Shown here piece after piece: positions 17,831 through 25,783 of a stretch of DNA of 64,000 bases (position 1 is its first letter; each line of letters starts with the position of its first letter). The DNA is taken from contig JAFULF010000025.1 in assembly GCA_017483225.1 (NCBI GenBank), positions 1-64,000 of the forward strand, in the 5' to 3' direction. The notes under the pieces were generated by a model, which saw only the letters and a program-made list of their open reading frames with translations, was not told where the DNA came from and searched no databases. The DNA comes from Alistipes sp. GTDB taxonomy: Bacteria; Bacteroidota; Bacteroidia; Bacteroidales; Rikenellaceae. The position numbers and the translations under genes were made by a program.

Positions 17831-18634
17831 TTACTTCAAGAGCTCGTTGAGCAGGGTTGCGAGGCGGATGCCGGCACGACCCATACTGCGGTCATTGACA
17901 GCCTCATAGCGGTTGTGGTGCTCTCGGGTCATATAGTAGCCATCCTTTGCCCACTTATAGAGCGGCTTGCACTCCGTGGAGGCGAACTCCGCAACCCAAT
18001 CACGAGGCGACCCCTTGCTCCACTCGGCAAACATCTCGCTGCAATACAAATCGACGTCCTCGGCATACATCTCCGGCGAGAAGCAGGAGTGGCGAGCGAT
18101 GTACGACGACTCCCAGAACTTGCGCCAGTTGCTCTTGGAGATAGCCTCCTTCTTGCCCGGCTTGCCATTGGAGATGTTGAGGGCAAAGTTCTTCTTCGAG
18201 AGGGGCTCGTTGGCCAGACGCACGTGCGACACGTTGTGCATCATACAGAGTATGGATATGGTGGTGCGCAGGGCAACGTTTACCTCGGCGGCGTTATGGT
18301 CGGCACGGTGGCGCAGCGTCTCAATGCACTCCTCCAAGCGCACGATGCCATCCTTGGGCGAGGTGGTGGTCGATTTGAGCTGCTCATCCACGGCGACAAA
18401 ACTCCAACTCCAACACCCCTTTGTCGTCTCCTCCTTGCGCAGGTCATTCAGATACCACGTGCCACTTGCGAGGTTGCCGCCGAGGATGCGGTGTGCCTCC
18501 GCCTTCGCCTCCGCCGTGAGATGACGCTCGGCAAGCGTGGCGATGGTGTTCTGTCCGAGTCTGTTCCAGGCCAATGCTTCGCCGCCGGTTACAAGCAGTG
18601 CCACGACGGCGATATATCTTAATATGCTCTTCAT
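17831..18634 (-). CDS. S1/P1-nuclease-like secreted protein with degenerate metal sites
   Basis: The 267-residue product has a signal peptide cut before Trp (ALA-WNRLGQ), as in S1/P1 nucleases where that Trp binds zinc. Compared with the adjacent intact paralogue, most other zinc ligands are changed: the His of WNxxGH is Gln, the His of YWHSVPV is Ser, the HMVGDMHCPSH segment reads HNVSHVRLANE (only the first His kept), and FHTFWDSS reads WRKFWESS. It is unlikely to be a nuclease of the normal trinuclear-zinc type. It follows the intact copy by 18 nt. A TTG at 18640 is an alternative start. Confidence 0.82.
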   Translation of the reverse strand: MKSILRYIAVVALLVTGGEALAWNRLGQNTIATLAERHLTAEAKAEAHRILGGNLASGTWYLNDLRKEETTKGCWSWSFVAVDEQLKSTTTSPKDGIVRLEECIETLRHRADHNAAEVNVALRTTISILCMMHNVSHVRLANEPLSKKNFALNISNGKPGKKEAISKSNWRKFWESSYIARHSCFSPEMYAEDVDLYCSEMFAEWSKGSPRDWVAEFASTECKPLYKWAKDGYYMTREHHNRYEAVNDRSMGRAGIRLATLLNELLK

Positions 18635-18652
18635 AATCAAGTGTTTATGTTG

Positions 18653-19438
18653 TTAGTGGTTGAAAATTTCGTTCAGGATGTGCGCCAGACGATAGCCCCC
18701 TCGGAGCATCTGCTTCTCGGTGATGGCCTTGATGCGGGCCTTCTGCTCATCGCTCAGCTCGTCGTAGTCCGTGTCGGGGTTGATGAGCTGGTGCGCCTCA
18801 CGCATCTCCACGGCGTTGGTGTATGCCCAATCCGACGGTGTGCCCTCGCAAATCTTGGCAATCTCCTCGGCCGAGAGGGTGTCGTATGTGCGCTGTAAGT
18901 CGGCGCAGTTCATACCCTTGTGGCAGAAGCCGATAGAGCTGTCCCAGAAGGTGTGGAATTTGAACTTCTTGCCCTCGAAGATAAAACGGCCCTGCTTCAA
19001 TGCCGGCTCATCGACATACTTCGAGTGCGACGGGCAGTGCATATCGCCCACCATATGAATCAGGTATTTGAGGTTGTCGCAGACGATGGAGTCCTTCAAC
19101 TTCTCGTACTTGCGCATCTTTTTGCAGATGCGTGTGACCTGATAGGCGGCATTGCGGGACTCGCTCTTGTAGTGTTTGTTGTTTGCCGCAACGGGCACGC
19201 TGTGCCAATAGTTGCTCTCCTCAAACCCCTCGCAGTTGCGCCAGTAGTCCATCCACGAGGCGTGGTATGGGAGCGTGTGGCGCAGGTACTTGCGACACTT
19301 CTGCTTTGCCTCCGGCGTCAGGTGCTGCTCGGCGATGTAGGCGATTGAGGCGTGGCCGATGTTGTTCCACGCCATTGCTTGGTGTGCCGTAGCCATAGCG
19401 AATATGGCGACGACGATGGTTAAGATGCTTCTCTTCAT
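18653..19438 (-). CDS. S1/P1-family secreted nuclease
   Basis: The 261-residue periplasmic protein has a signal peptide ending AMA, so the mature chain starts with the zinc-binding Trp. All expected ligands are present in order: WNNIGH, Asp in SWMDYW, His in YWHSVPV, H-x3-D-x5-H in IHMVGDMHCPSH, and H-x3-D in FHTFWDSS. The family hydrolyses single-stranded nucleic acids and 3'-nucleotides with three zinc ions. A degenerate copy is encoded directly downstream. Confidence 0.9.
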   Translation of the reverse strand: MKRSILTIVVAIFAMATAHQAMAWNNIGHASIAYIAEQHLTPEAKQKCRKYLRHTLPYHASWMDYWRNCEGFEESNYWHSVPVAANNKHYKSESRNAAYQVTRICKKMRKYEKLKDSIVCDNLKYLIHMVGDMHCPSHSKYVDEPALKQGRFIFEGKKFKFHTFWDSSIGFCHKGMNCADLQRTYDTLSAEEIAKICEGTPSDWAYTNAVEMREAHQLINPDTDYDELSDEQKARIKAITEKQMLRGGYRLAHILNEIFNH

Positions 19439-19451
19439 ACTATATTGGTAG

Positions 19452-19904
19452 TTATTCTCTGTTCTTGGTATCTATGCAGATGGTCACAGGGCCGTCGTTT
19501 ATGAGTGCCACCTTCATATCGGCACCAAATTCGCCCGTCTGGATTCGCTCGCCGAGCACCTCTCCGAGGCGAGCCACGAAACGCTCGTACATCGGGCGTG
19601 AGATAGGCTCCGGAGCGGAGCGTATGTAGGAGGGACGGTTGCCCTTCTTTGTCGAGGCGTAGAGGGTAAACTGGCTCACGACGACCACCTCGCCGCCTAC
19701 CTGCGAGATGTCGAGGTTCATCACCCCCTGCTCGTCGTCGAAGATGCGCAGGCGTGCGACCTTGCCACAGAGCCACTCGATATCCTGCTCCGTATCCTCC
19801 GCCTCCACACCCAGCAGGATGAGCATCCCGTGGCCTATCGAGGCCTTGCGCTCCTCCTCTATTGTGACGCTACACTGACTTACACGTTGTATTACCGCTC
19901 TCAT
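19452..19904 (-). CDS. dtd: D-aminoacyl-tRNA deacylase
   Basis: The 150-residue enzyme removes D-amino acids (and glycine mischarged on tRNA-Ala) from tRNA. Family motifs are MRAVIQRVSQCSVTIE at the N-terminus, VVVSQFTLYASTKKGNRPS in the middle, and the cross-subunit NDGPVTICIDTK near the end. It lies 12 nt after a pseudouridine synthase gene and 13 nt before the S1/P1 genes, so these probably share a transcript. Confidence 0.96.
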   Translation of the reverse strand: MRAVIQRVSQCSVTIEEERKASIGHGMLILLGVEAEDTEQDIEWLCGKVARLRIFDDEQGVMNLDISQVGGEVVVVSQFTLYASTKKGNRPSYIRSAPEPISRPMYERFVARLGEVLGERIQTGEFGADMKVALINDGPVTICIDTKNRE

Positions 19905-19916
19905 AGTTGTCGTTTG

Positions 19917-20609
19917 TTAGTTCTGACCCTGCTCGAAGAACTGCCACAGATTATCCTCCGCAGGCACGGGGGCGACGATGCGCACGCTCTCCTTGCGCAC
20001 CGGATGCACAAACTCCAACGTGCGTGAGTGGAGCGATATGCCGCCGCCGGCATTGGAACGCTTGGCTCCATACTTCAAGTCGCCCTTAATCGGGCACCCT
20101 ATTTTGGAGAGTTGTGCCCTAATCTGGTGGTGACGACCTGTGAGCAGATTGACCTCTACCAACGTGTAGCGGTCGCTGCAAGCGAGTGTCGTGTATCGCA
20201 GGCGAGCCTCCTTCGCCTCCGCCTTCGGGGCGTTGTAGCAGTAGGAGCGGTTGCTGCGCCCATCTCGCAGGATGTAGTGCTTCAAGAGTGCGCTCTCCTG
20301 CTCCGGTCGGGACTCGACCACAGCCCAGTAGGTCTTGGAAATCTCCCCCTTGCGCAACTGCTCATTCAGACGTGAGAGGGCCTTGGAGGTCTTGGCGAAG
20401 AGCACACCTCCGCTCACGGGGCGGTCGATGCGGTGCACTACGCCCAGAAACACCTCGCCGGGCTTCGAGTCACGAACCTTCAAGAACTCCTTTATCTCGT
20501 TTTCGAGTGCAGAGGTGCCGTTTGGGTCGGGCTGCACAAGGTCGCCGCATCGCTTATTCACGACAAGCAGATGGTTGTCTTCGTAGAGGATATCGTCGGG
20601 ATGAAACAT
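19917..20609 (-). CDS. RluA-family RNA pseudouridine synthase
   Basis: The 230-residue single-domain enzyme starts ILYEDNHLLVVNKRCGDLVQ. The catalytic Asp is in HRIDRPVSGGVLFAKTSKA, and the C-terminal LLTGRHHQIRAQL and HPVRKE motifs follow. It lacks the S4 domain of RluC/RluD, so it resembles the short TruC/RluA type. Whether it modifies rRNA or tRNA cannot be read from sequence. Confidence 0.93.
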   Translation of the reverse strand: MFHPDDILYEDNHLLVVNKRCGDLVQPDPNGTSALENEIKEFLKVRDSKPGEVFLGVVHRIDRPVSGGVLFAKTSKALSRLNEQLRKGEISKTYWAVVESRPEQESALLKHYILRDGRSNRSYCYNAPKAEAKEARLRYTTLACSDRYTLVEVNLLTGRHHQIRAQLSKIGCPIKGDLKYGAKRSNAGGGISLHSRTLEFVHPVRKESVRIVAPVPAEDNLWQFFEQGQN

Positions 20610-20615
20610 AGTCTG

Positions 20616-21071
20616 TTATAGTGAGAATGTAAATGGCAGGAGCAGCTCCGCACTCTCAACCACCGAGGCGGTGCCGTTGCCACTCATAATTATACGTATT
20701 GGTGAGCCCTGCCTGCGCTCTACGTCGAGGATTACCTGACGGCATCCGCCGCACGGGTAGCACTCCCTCTCCGATGGCTCCGAGGCTATTGCGAGGGCCT
20801 CTATCGGGTCGTTGGCGTGGTTTGCCTCGGCGTAGTAGAGCACGGTGCGCTCGGCACACAGCCCCGACGGGAAGACCTCGCTCTCGCTGTTGGCTCCGTG
20901 GAGGATGGCTCCATTGCGCAGGCGCACGGCGGCACCCACCTTGAAGCCCGAGTACTTGGCATAGGCCTTCTTCAACGCAACCTGCGCCTCGACCACGAGG
21001 GTACGGTCGTCGGAGGTCAGTTCGTCAAGCGATGACGCTTTGAAATAGGGGATTTCTACGCTCTTTTTCAT
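20616..21071 (-). CDS. cdd: Cytidine deaminase
   Basis: About 151 residues from the ATG at 21071. Zinc ligands lie in GLCAERT (Cys, with the proton-shuttling Glu) and PCGGCRQ (two Cys), and the substrate loop has GANSESEVFPSG. The enzyme converts cytidine and deoxycytidine to uridines for pyrimidine salvage. Longer frames exist to 21137, but the -7 box at 21095-21102 would put transcription start inside them. It opens a minus-strand run with the pseudouridine synthase and dtd. Confidence 0.95.
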   Translation of the reverse strand: MKKSVEIPYFKASSLDELTSDDRTLVVEAQVALKKAYAKYSGFKVGAAVRLRNGAILHGANSESEVFPSGLCAERTVLYYAEANHANDPIEALAIASEPSERECYPCGGCRQVILDVERRQGSPIRIIMSGNGTASVVESAELLLPFTFSL

Positions 21072-21094
21072 AAGACTACCGATTTTAATCATTG

Positions 21095-21102
21095 CAAATA
21101 TA
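21095..21102 (-). promoter_or_regulatory. -7 box of the cdd promoter
   Basis: TATATTTG on the minus strand, 24 bp upstream of the preferred cdd ATG. Confidence 0.6.
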
Positions 21103-21176
21103 CAAAAAAATGTGAATACCTCTCTATGCCGGTGCAAAATCCGGACAAAAACGAGCCGTTTTTACGCTCAATTTAG

Positions 21177-21184
21177 TATCTTTG
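21177..21184 (+). promoter_or_regulatory. -7 box directly upstream of the radical SAM gene
   Basis: TATCTTTG ends 4 nt before the ATG at 21189, so transcription would start at or within the first codon and give a leaderless mRNA. Confidence 0.6.
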
Positions 21185-21188
21185 TCGT

Positions 21189-22142
21189 ATGAATTATCCG
21201 TGGGGAGATAGCCGGCCGTACAATAGCTATGCGACATACTTCCGACAGCTCTTTGGCTCACGAGTCCAAAAGGTTGCCGTAAATGCCGGTTTCACCTGCC
21301 CCAATCGTGACGGCACGCTCTCGGTCGGAGGCTGCACCTTCTGCAACAACGGAGCCTTCACGCCCTCGTATTGCCAACCCTCGAAGAGCATCTCGCAGCA
21401 GATAGAGGAGGGCATCGAGTTCCATCTGCGCCGCTACCGCAAGGCCTCCCGCTATCTGGTCTATTTTCAGTCGTTCTCAAACACTTACGCACCGCTCGAC
21501 AGGCTTCGTACCCTCTACGACGAGGCGTTGTCGCATCCGCTCGTCGAGGGTGTCGTGATAGGCACCCGCCCCGACTGCGTGGATGATGAGAAGCTGGACT
21601 ACTTCGCCCACCTTGCCAAGTCGCACTACGTGGCAATAGAGTACGGCATCGAATCGACCTGCGATGCCACCCTGCGTACAATAAACCGAGGTCACGACTT
21701 CGCCACGGCGGAGCGGGCCGTTGTCGAGAGCGCACGGCGGGGACTGCACGTGGGGGCGCACTTTATCCTCGGACTGCCGGGCGAGAGCGAGCAGATGCTT
21801 ATCGAGCAGACATCACTCATCAATGCCCTGCCCCTCACCACCGTGAAGTTCCACCAGTTGCAGATTTTTAGGGATACGGCGATGGCAAGGCAGTATGACG
21901 AGTGTCCGGAGATGTTCCGCTTCTGGGAGTTGGAGGAGTATATCGACCTCTTCGTGGAGATTCTGCGCCGCCTGCGCCCCGACCTCGTCGTCGAGCGTTT
22001 TGCGAGCGAGGCACCGCCGAGATACCACTATGGCAGAAACTGGGGGCTGGTGCGAAATGAGACCCTCTGGGCGATGCTCGAAAAAAGATTGTTGGAGAAA
22101 AATGCTTATCAAGGCGAAAAATTTGTACATTTGCTCCGTTAA
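21189..22142 (+). CDS. TIGR01212-family (YhcC-like) radical SAM protein
   Basis: The 317-residue protein begins with the family signature NYPWGDSRPYNSYATYF, which fixes the start at 21189. The iron-sulfur cysteines are in FTCPNRDG...GGCTFC, an Elp3/YhcC-like spacing. Later motifs are YFQSFSNTYAP, GTRPDC and VGAHFILGLPGE. The family is conserved but its reaction is not established. The -7 box 4 nt upstream implies a leaderless transcript. A YitT-family gene follows after 25 nt. Confidence 0.93.
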   Translation: MNYPWGDSRPYNSYATYFRQLFGSRVQKVAVNAGFTCPNRDGTLSVGGCTFCNNGAFTPSYCQPSKSISQQIEEGIEFHLRRYRKASRYLVYFQSFSNTYAPLDRLRTLYDEALSHPLVEGVVIGTRPDCVDDEKLDYFAHLAKSHYVAIEYGIESTCDATLRTINRGHDFATAERAVVESARRGLHVGAHFILGLPGESEQMLIEQTSLINALPLTTVKFHQLQIFRDTAMARQYDECPEMFRFWELEEYIDLFVEILRRLRPDLVVERFASEAPPRYHYGRNWGLVRNETLWAMLEKRLLEKNAYQGEKFVHLLR

Positions 22143-22167
22143 ACCGTTAAATTAAAGGATAACCGGT

Positions 22168-23070
22168 ATGTTCGACAAAATCTTCTCCGTATTGAGAGAG
22201 TACCTGCTGATGACGGTGGGTATGTGTTGCTACGCCTTCGGCTGGATTGGCTGTATCTTGCCCGCACGCTGTACGGGTGGCGGTGCAAGTGGTCTTTCGC
22301 TGCTCATCTACTACTTCTCCGGAGAAACCATCAGCATCGGTACTATGGTACTCATTATCAACGCTGTACTCCTGCTTATTGCAGGCTTCATTGTGGGGTG
22401 GAAGTTCGGCATCAAGACCATCTATTGCGTGCTTGTGCTCTCGCTGGCGATGTCCACGATGCAGGAGCTGTTTACGATGCCGGATGGTACCGTGCGGGAT
22501 ATCTTCAACCTCGATAACCGCCTGCTCTCGGCTATGCTCGGAGGTATCTTCTCGGGTATCGGTGTGGCGGTCTGCTTTGCGCAGGGCGGCTCCACGGGAG
22601 GTATCGATATCGTGGCGATGATGATTAACAAGTACCGCTCGGTGTCGTATGGAAAGATTGTGCGCTTCTCCGACTTCACCATCATCGCCGCCTCGCTGCT
22701 TCTGCCTGCCGAGGCAAATATCGGCATCGACGGCGTGATTTACGGCTTCGTGATGACCGTGGTGTTCAGCTATACGGTCGATATGCTTATGACGGGTAAC
22801 CAGCAGTCCAACCAGATACTTATCGTCTGCAAGGACTACGCCGCTATGGCGGATGCCATCAACAACAATGCACAGCGAGGTGCCACGGTGCTCGATGCCA
22901 CGGGCTGGTACTCGAAGCGAAAGTCAAAAATCGTTATGGTCGTGTGCCGTAAGCGAGATACATCTATGGTGTTGAAGGTTGTCAAATCCGTTGACCCTGA
23001 CGCCTTTATTACCGTCGGCTCCGTGATGGGTGTGTATGGTAAGGGGTTTGAGGCCCTCTCCAAGATATAA
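22168..23070 (+). CDS. YitT-family membrane protein
   Basis: The 300-residue protein has five or six membrane helices in the N-terminal two thirds (GCILPARCTGGGASGLSLLIY, GSTGGIDIVAMMINKY), then a cytoplasmic DUF2179 domain (about 215-295, SNQILIVCKDYAAMADAIN to GSVMGVYGKGF). Function of the family is unknown; a transport role is usually assumed. Its TAA stop shares two bases with repeat A2, so the element starts inside the stop codon. Confidence 0.92.
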   Translation: MFDKIFSVLREYLLMTVGMCCYAFGWIGCILPARCTGGGASGLSLLIYYFSGETISIGTMVLIINAVLLLIAGFIVGWKFGIKTIYCVLVLSLAMSTMQELFTMPDGTVRDIFNLDNRLLSAMLGGIFSGIGVAVCFAQGGSTGGIDIVAMMINKYRSVSYGKIVRFSDFTIIAASLLLPAEANIGIDGVIYGFVMTVVFSYTVDMLMTGNQQSNQILIVCKDYAAMADAINNNAQRGATVLDATGWYSKRKSKIVMVVCRKRDTSMVLKVVKSVDPDAFITVGSVMGVYGKGFEALSKI

Positions 23071-23191
23071 AAATCATTTTAAGAGCGATTTGCTTCCGCT
23101 ACCTCATTCTCGTCAATGGGCAGTACGCCAAGTACAGCCCATCGCCGAGCCTATCGGCGAGCGTTGCAACTCATCACTTAAAATGATTTTT
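23069..23191 (+). repeat. Family A structured repeat, copy A2 (subtype II)
   Basis: Terminal arms AAAAATCATTTTAAG (23069-23083) and CTTAAAATGATTTTT (23177-23191). The internal hairpin is TGGGC-A-GTAC-GCCAA-GTAC-A-GCCCA, followed by a small CGCCGA/TCGGCG stem. It starts on the last two bases of the yitT stop codon. Confidence 0.9.
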
Positions 23192-23216
23192 ATGGGTTGT
23201 ATAGGAGGGTAGGTCG

Positions 23217-23372
23217 GGCGCAAGGTTTTAAGGGATATTAAGGGAGTTAAGGGACATTAAGGGTTATTAATGTTGCGCCGAGAGATTGCGGATTCTTACG
23301 ACCTATCCACAAATCGCTTGCGTTTCCCTTAATACCCTTTAATCACCTTTAACAACCTTTACTGTCTGCGCA
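23217..23372 (+). repeat. Family B repeat, copy at 23.2 kb
   Basis: GGGCGCAAGG, a TTAAGGG array of about five units, TTGCGCCGAGAGATTGCGG, the TTCTTACGACC core, and the CCTTTAA right-arm array. It is joined to A2 by a short GGGTTGT linker. Confidence 0.85.
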
Positions 23373-23375
23373 AAC

Positions 23376-23448
23376 GATAAGGTCTATTAAGGTCGGGTAA
23401 GGTCACGCACCCTGCGGGTGCTTTAAGGTCAAGTAAGGATAGCGCAAA
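23376..23448 (-). repeat. C-type array in reverse orientation
   Basis: On the minus strand this reads as CTTGACCTTA-like 10-bp units interrupted by a GCACCC-GCA-GGGTGC hairpin. The copy at 47165 has GCAACC-GCA-GGTTGC at the same place, a paired base change. Confidence 0.75.
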
Positions 23449-23449
23449 A

Positions 23450-23585
23450 GGGAATTTAATGAGTTTAGTGAGAATAGCCTTGCGCTCTCTAAATTCCCTA
23501 ATGTTGCGCCAAGCCCGTTGCGCAGCTCCGAAGGAGCGACCTTACTCGACTTTGCTTGACCTTACTTGACTTTAAGCCTGCGCAA
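23450..23585 (+). repeat. D- and C-type arrays
   Basis: 23452-23516 holds D-type sequence (GGGAATTTAATGAGTTTAG and TCTCTAAATTCCC, partly complementary). 23524-23536 holds the small GCTCC-GAA-GGAGC hairpin. 23538-23578 holds about four C units of 9-10 bp (CTTACTCGAC, TTTGCTTGAC, CTTACTTGAC, TTTA). No gene is seen here. Confidence 0.7.
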
Positions 23586-23590
23586 AAGGA

Positions 23591-23744
23591 GGCGCACAAG
23601 TTTAATGGCTATTAAGGAAGTTAAGGGACATTAAGGGTTGTTAATGGTGCGCAATACGCTGGCGGATTCTTACGACCTTGCCCAAAACCGCTTGCGTTAC
23701 CCTTAATCACCTTTAATCACCTTTAACAGCCTTTACCGTTGCGC
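23591..23744 (+). repeat. Family B repeat, second copy at 23.6 kb
   Basis: GGCGCAC opens and GGTGCGC closes the left TTAAGGG array. Where other copies have GCGCAA/TTGCGC this one has GCGCAC/GTGCGC, keeping the pairing. The core and right CCTTTAA arm follow. Confidence 0.85.
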
Positions 23745-23768
23745 CCACCCTCCCCTTAACAACAGAAA

Positions 23769-23793
23769 ACCGCCTAACATCTTGTTAGGCGGT
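23769..23793 (-). terminator. Intrinsic terminator after the sigma factor unit
   Basis: ACCGCCTAACA and TGTTAGGCGGT form an 11-bp stem. On the minus strand it is followed by TTTTCTGTTGTT. It lies 5 bp after the stop of the 42-codon gene. Confidence 0.85.
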
Positions 23794-23797
23794 CTCT

Positions 23798-23926
23798 CTA
23801 TTTCCCGAAGGCTTCGGTGAGTAGGGCATCCAGATAGAGCAACTCCGGCTCTCCACATATCACGTGCTCCAACATCAACTCATACTCCTCGGCGAAGGTT
23901 GCAGTGTCGAGTTTATCCATAGGCAT
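23798..23926 (-). CDS. Small acidic protein encoded downstream of the sigma factor
   Basis: This 42-codon frame is too short for usual ORF cut-offs. The product starts MPMDKLDTATFAEEYELMLE and ends LLYLDALLTEAFGK (an inner ATG would give 40 residues). It is acidic, predicted helical, with one Cys and no signal peptide. It follows the sigma factor stop by about 55 nt and precedes a strong terminator, so it should be the last gene of that transcript. I know no function; a role tied to the sigma factor is only suggested by position. Confidence 0.6.
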   Translation of the reverse strand: MPMDKLDTATFAEEYELMLEHVICGEPELLYLDALLTEAFGK

Positions 23927-23981
23927 TTGATTTGTTGTTCGCTAATCAAACGCACGGACTCGTCGCTTTATTGTGTAGCCA

Positions 23982-24566
23982 TCAGCACAAAACTACATCT
24001 TTCTCCTTAATCATCTTGCGCAGGTTGATAAGGGCGTAGCGCATACGGCCCAGAGCGGTGTTGATGCTCACACCCGTCTGCTCGGCTATCTCCTTGAAGC
24101 TCAGGCCCGAGAAGTAGCGCAGCAGCACCACCTCACGTTGCTCGTCAGGCAGCAGCTCCACCAGAGCCTTTACGTCGGTGTCAATCTGCTCGGCGATGAT
24201 TCTGTCCTCGACCGTGCGCTCGGCAAAGCGCAGCGTCCCCAGAACGTCGTAGCCGGCACTCGACTCGCTCACCGAGGCGACCTGCTTCTGTGCTCGGAAG
24301 TGGTCTATGACCTTATTATGTGCGATGCGCAGTACCCACGACAGGAACTTGCCATTGTCGGCATATCGGCCCTCGTCAATGGTGCGGACAACCTTTATGA
24401 AGGTCTCCTGAAAGATATCATCGGCCACATCGTTATCCTTGACCATCATACGGATATAGTCACGGACACGACGGCTGTGCTTGTCTATGAGAGTGGAGAT
24501 TGCACTCCGATCACCTTGCAGATAGTTTTGGAGCAACGTCTGGTCGCTCAACTTCTGTACGTTCAT
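23982..24566 (-). CDS. ECF-like sigma-70 family RNA polymerase sigma factor
   Basis: The 194-residue protein has region 2 (DVADDIFQETFIKVVRTI, GKFLSWVLRIAHNKVIDHFR) and region 4 (LPDEQREVVLLRYFSGLSFKEIAEQTGVSINTALGRMRYALINLR), joined by a linker of about 50 residues. This is the housekeeping-like ECF type widespread in Bacteroidetes with no SusC/anti-sigma genes next to it. An unusually strong Shine-Dalgarno (AAAGGAGAAG on the minus strand) lies just before the ATG, which is rare in this phylum. A 42-codon gene and terminator follow. Confidence 0.93.
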   Translation of the reverse strand: MNVQKLSDQTLLQNYLQGDRSAISTLIDKHSRRVRDYIRMMVKDNDVADDIFQETFIKVVRTIDEGRYADNGKFLSWVLRIAHNKVIDHFRAQKQVASVSESSAGYDVLGTLRFAERTVEDRIIAEQIDTDVKALVELLPDEQREVVLLRYFSGLSFKEIAEQTGVSINTALGRMRYALINLRKMIKEKDVVLC

Positions 24567-24593
24567 AATCTTCTCCTTTCTTTAATAAAAGTC

Positions 24594-24906
24594 TTAAAAG
24601 AGTAGATTTTTCTCGATAGGCAATCGTGTGTTAAATAGGTTAAACTTTAATTTTTCGACTGCAAGATATGGATAATTTTCCAATCCTCCAAATCTTCGGT
24701 CTTGGGGCAGGCTCTTCGCCACTCGCCGCAGAAATAGACAAAATCCGTGCCACAGAGCGCTGTTGTACGGATTTTTTTGTGGCATCACCACGTTGTCTTG
24801 TGGGTGAATCGCCTATTTTCGGTGGTGAAATAACACCCGAAGAACATTTTTATTCTGTGGCGGTCCCGCCTATCTTGCGGAGTCTTCCCGCCTCGCATGC
24901 CCCGCC
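24594..24906. other. Intergenic region between nfo and the sigma factor gene
   Basis: No convincing gene. Three GGCGGG-containing segments lie next to the nfo end (24838-24906). A GGTGGTGAAATAACACC segment is at 24821-24837. The hairpin listed at 24740 is central. A plus-strand frame from 24668 has no recognisable product and runs into nfo antisense. A small RNA is possible, but I could not match a known family. Confidence 0.4.
24740..24778. terminator. Hairpin with T-runs on both strands, downstream of nfo
   Basis: AAAATCCGT and ACGGATTTT enclose an inner ACAG/CTGT stem. The plus strand ends in seven T, and the minus strand also leaves the stem in TTTTG. Position 130 bp after the nfo stop suggests termination of the nfo transcript, possibly in both directions. 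Confidence 0.65.
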
Positions 24907-25758
24907 TTACAAGGCGGCCTCTGCCTCGCCTTTCAGCCAAGCAATCTCCTCGCTCCAACGAGCCTCGTCGGGGGTCTCCAAAATCAGCGGTATCCCCTCA
25001 AACAGAGGCGAGCGGGCGATAAAGCGGAAGCACTCCCAACCAATCTCTCCCTCGCCCAGAGGTGCGTGTCTGTCCACACGGCTGCCCAGAGGCTTCATCG
25101 CATCGTTCAGGTGCATACCACGCAGGTACTTCAAGCCAATGGTGCTCTCCACCTCCTCGAAGGTCTTGCGGCACGCCTCCTCGGTGCGCAGGTCGTAGCC
25201 GGCGGCGAAGCTGTGGCAGGTGTCGATGCAGAAGCCTACACGTGACTTATCCTCCACCATCTGGATAATGCGGGCAATCTGCTCCCACGTGAAGCCGAGG
25301 TTGGAGCCTTGGCCTGCCGTGTTCTCGATGACTGCCGTGACACCCTCGGTGCGCTCCAACGCCATATTGATAGATTCGGCTATGAGGTAGAGAGATTGTG
25401 CTGTGGTCGTCTTTTTCAGGTGGCTGCCCGGGTGGAAGTTCAGACGGTCGAGACCCAGAGCCTGACAGCGGGCCATCTCCTCGAAGAAGGCCTCACGTGA
25501 CTTTTCGAGCCCCTCACGCTCGGGGTGTCCGAGGTTGATGAGGTAGCTGTCGTGGGGGAGAATCTGCGATGGCGTATATCCGCACTCGGCGCACGCCGCA
25601 CGAAAACGCTCGCACTGCTCCGCCGTAAGTGACGGAGCCAGCCACTGTCTTTGGTTCTTGGTGAAGAGGGCGAAAGCTGTCGCTCCAATCTGCTTCGCAT
25701 TATACGGGGCATTCTCCACCCCTCCCGATGCACTCACGTGTGCTCCTATAAATTTCAT
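24907..25758 (-). CDS. nfo: Deoxyribonuclease IV (AP endonuclease)
   Basis: The 283-residue TIM-barrel enzyme cleaves 5' of abasic sites using three zinc ions. Metal ligands appear in [68 protein letters not shown] and LETPDE. Length is normal. It is transcribed divergently from the DUF3078 gene from overlapping promoters. Confidence 0.96.
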   Translation of the reverse strand: MKFIGAHVSASGGVENAPYNAKQIGATAFALFTKNQRQWLAPSLTAEQCERFRAACAECGYTPSQILPHDSYLINLGHPEREGLEKSREAFFEEMARCQALGLDRLNFHPGSHLKKTTTAQSLYLIAESINMALERTEGVTAVIENTAGQGSNLGFTWEQIARIIQMVEDKSRVGFCIDTCHSFAAGYDLRTEEACRKTFEEVESTIGLKYLRGMHLNDAMKPLGSRVDRHAPLGEGEIGWECFRFIARSPLFEGIPLILETPDEARWSEEIAWLKGEAEAAL

Positions 25759-25783
25759 AGTATGTAATTTGTGTTGATGCCGT

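Noticed and set aside
24594..24906. 6S RNA or another known small RNA
   Set aside because: Some hairpins are present, but no promoter box and no family signature could be recognised by eye.
24668..25198. Plus-strand frame starting MDNFPILQIFGLG
   Set aside because: It runs antisense into nfo, crosses a terminator-like hairpin and matches no family I know.
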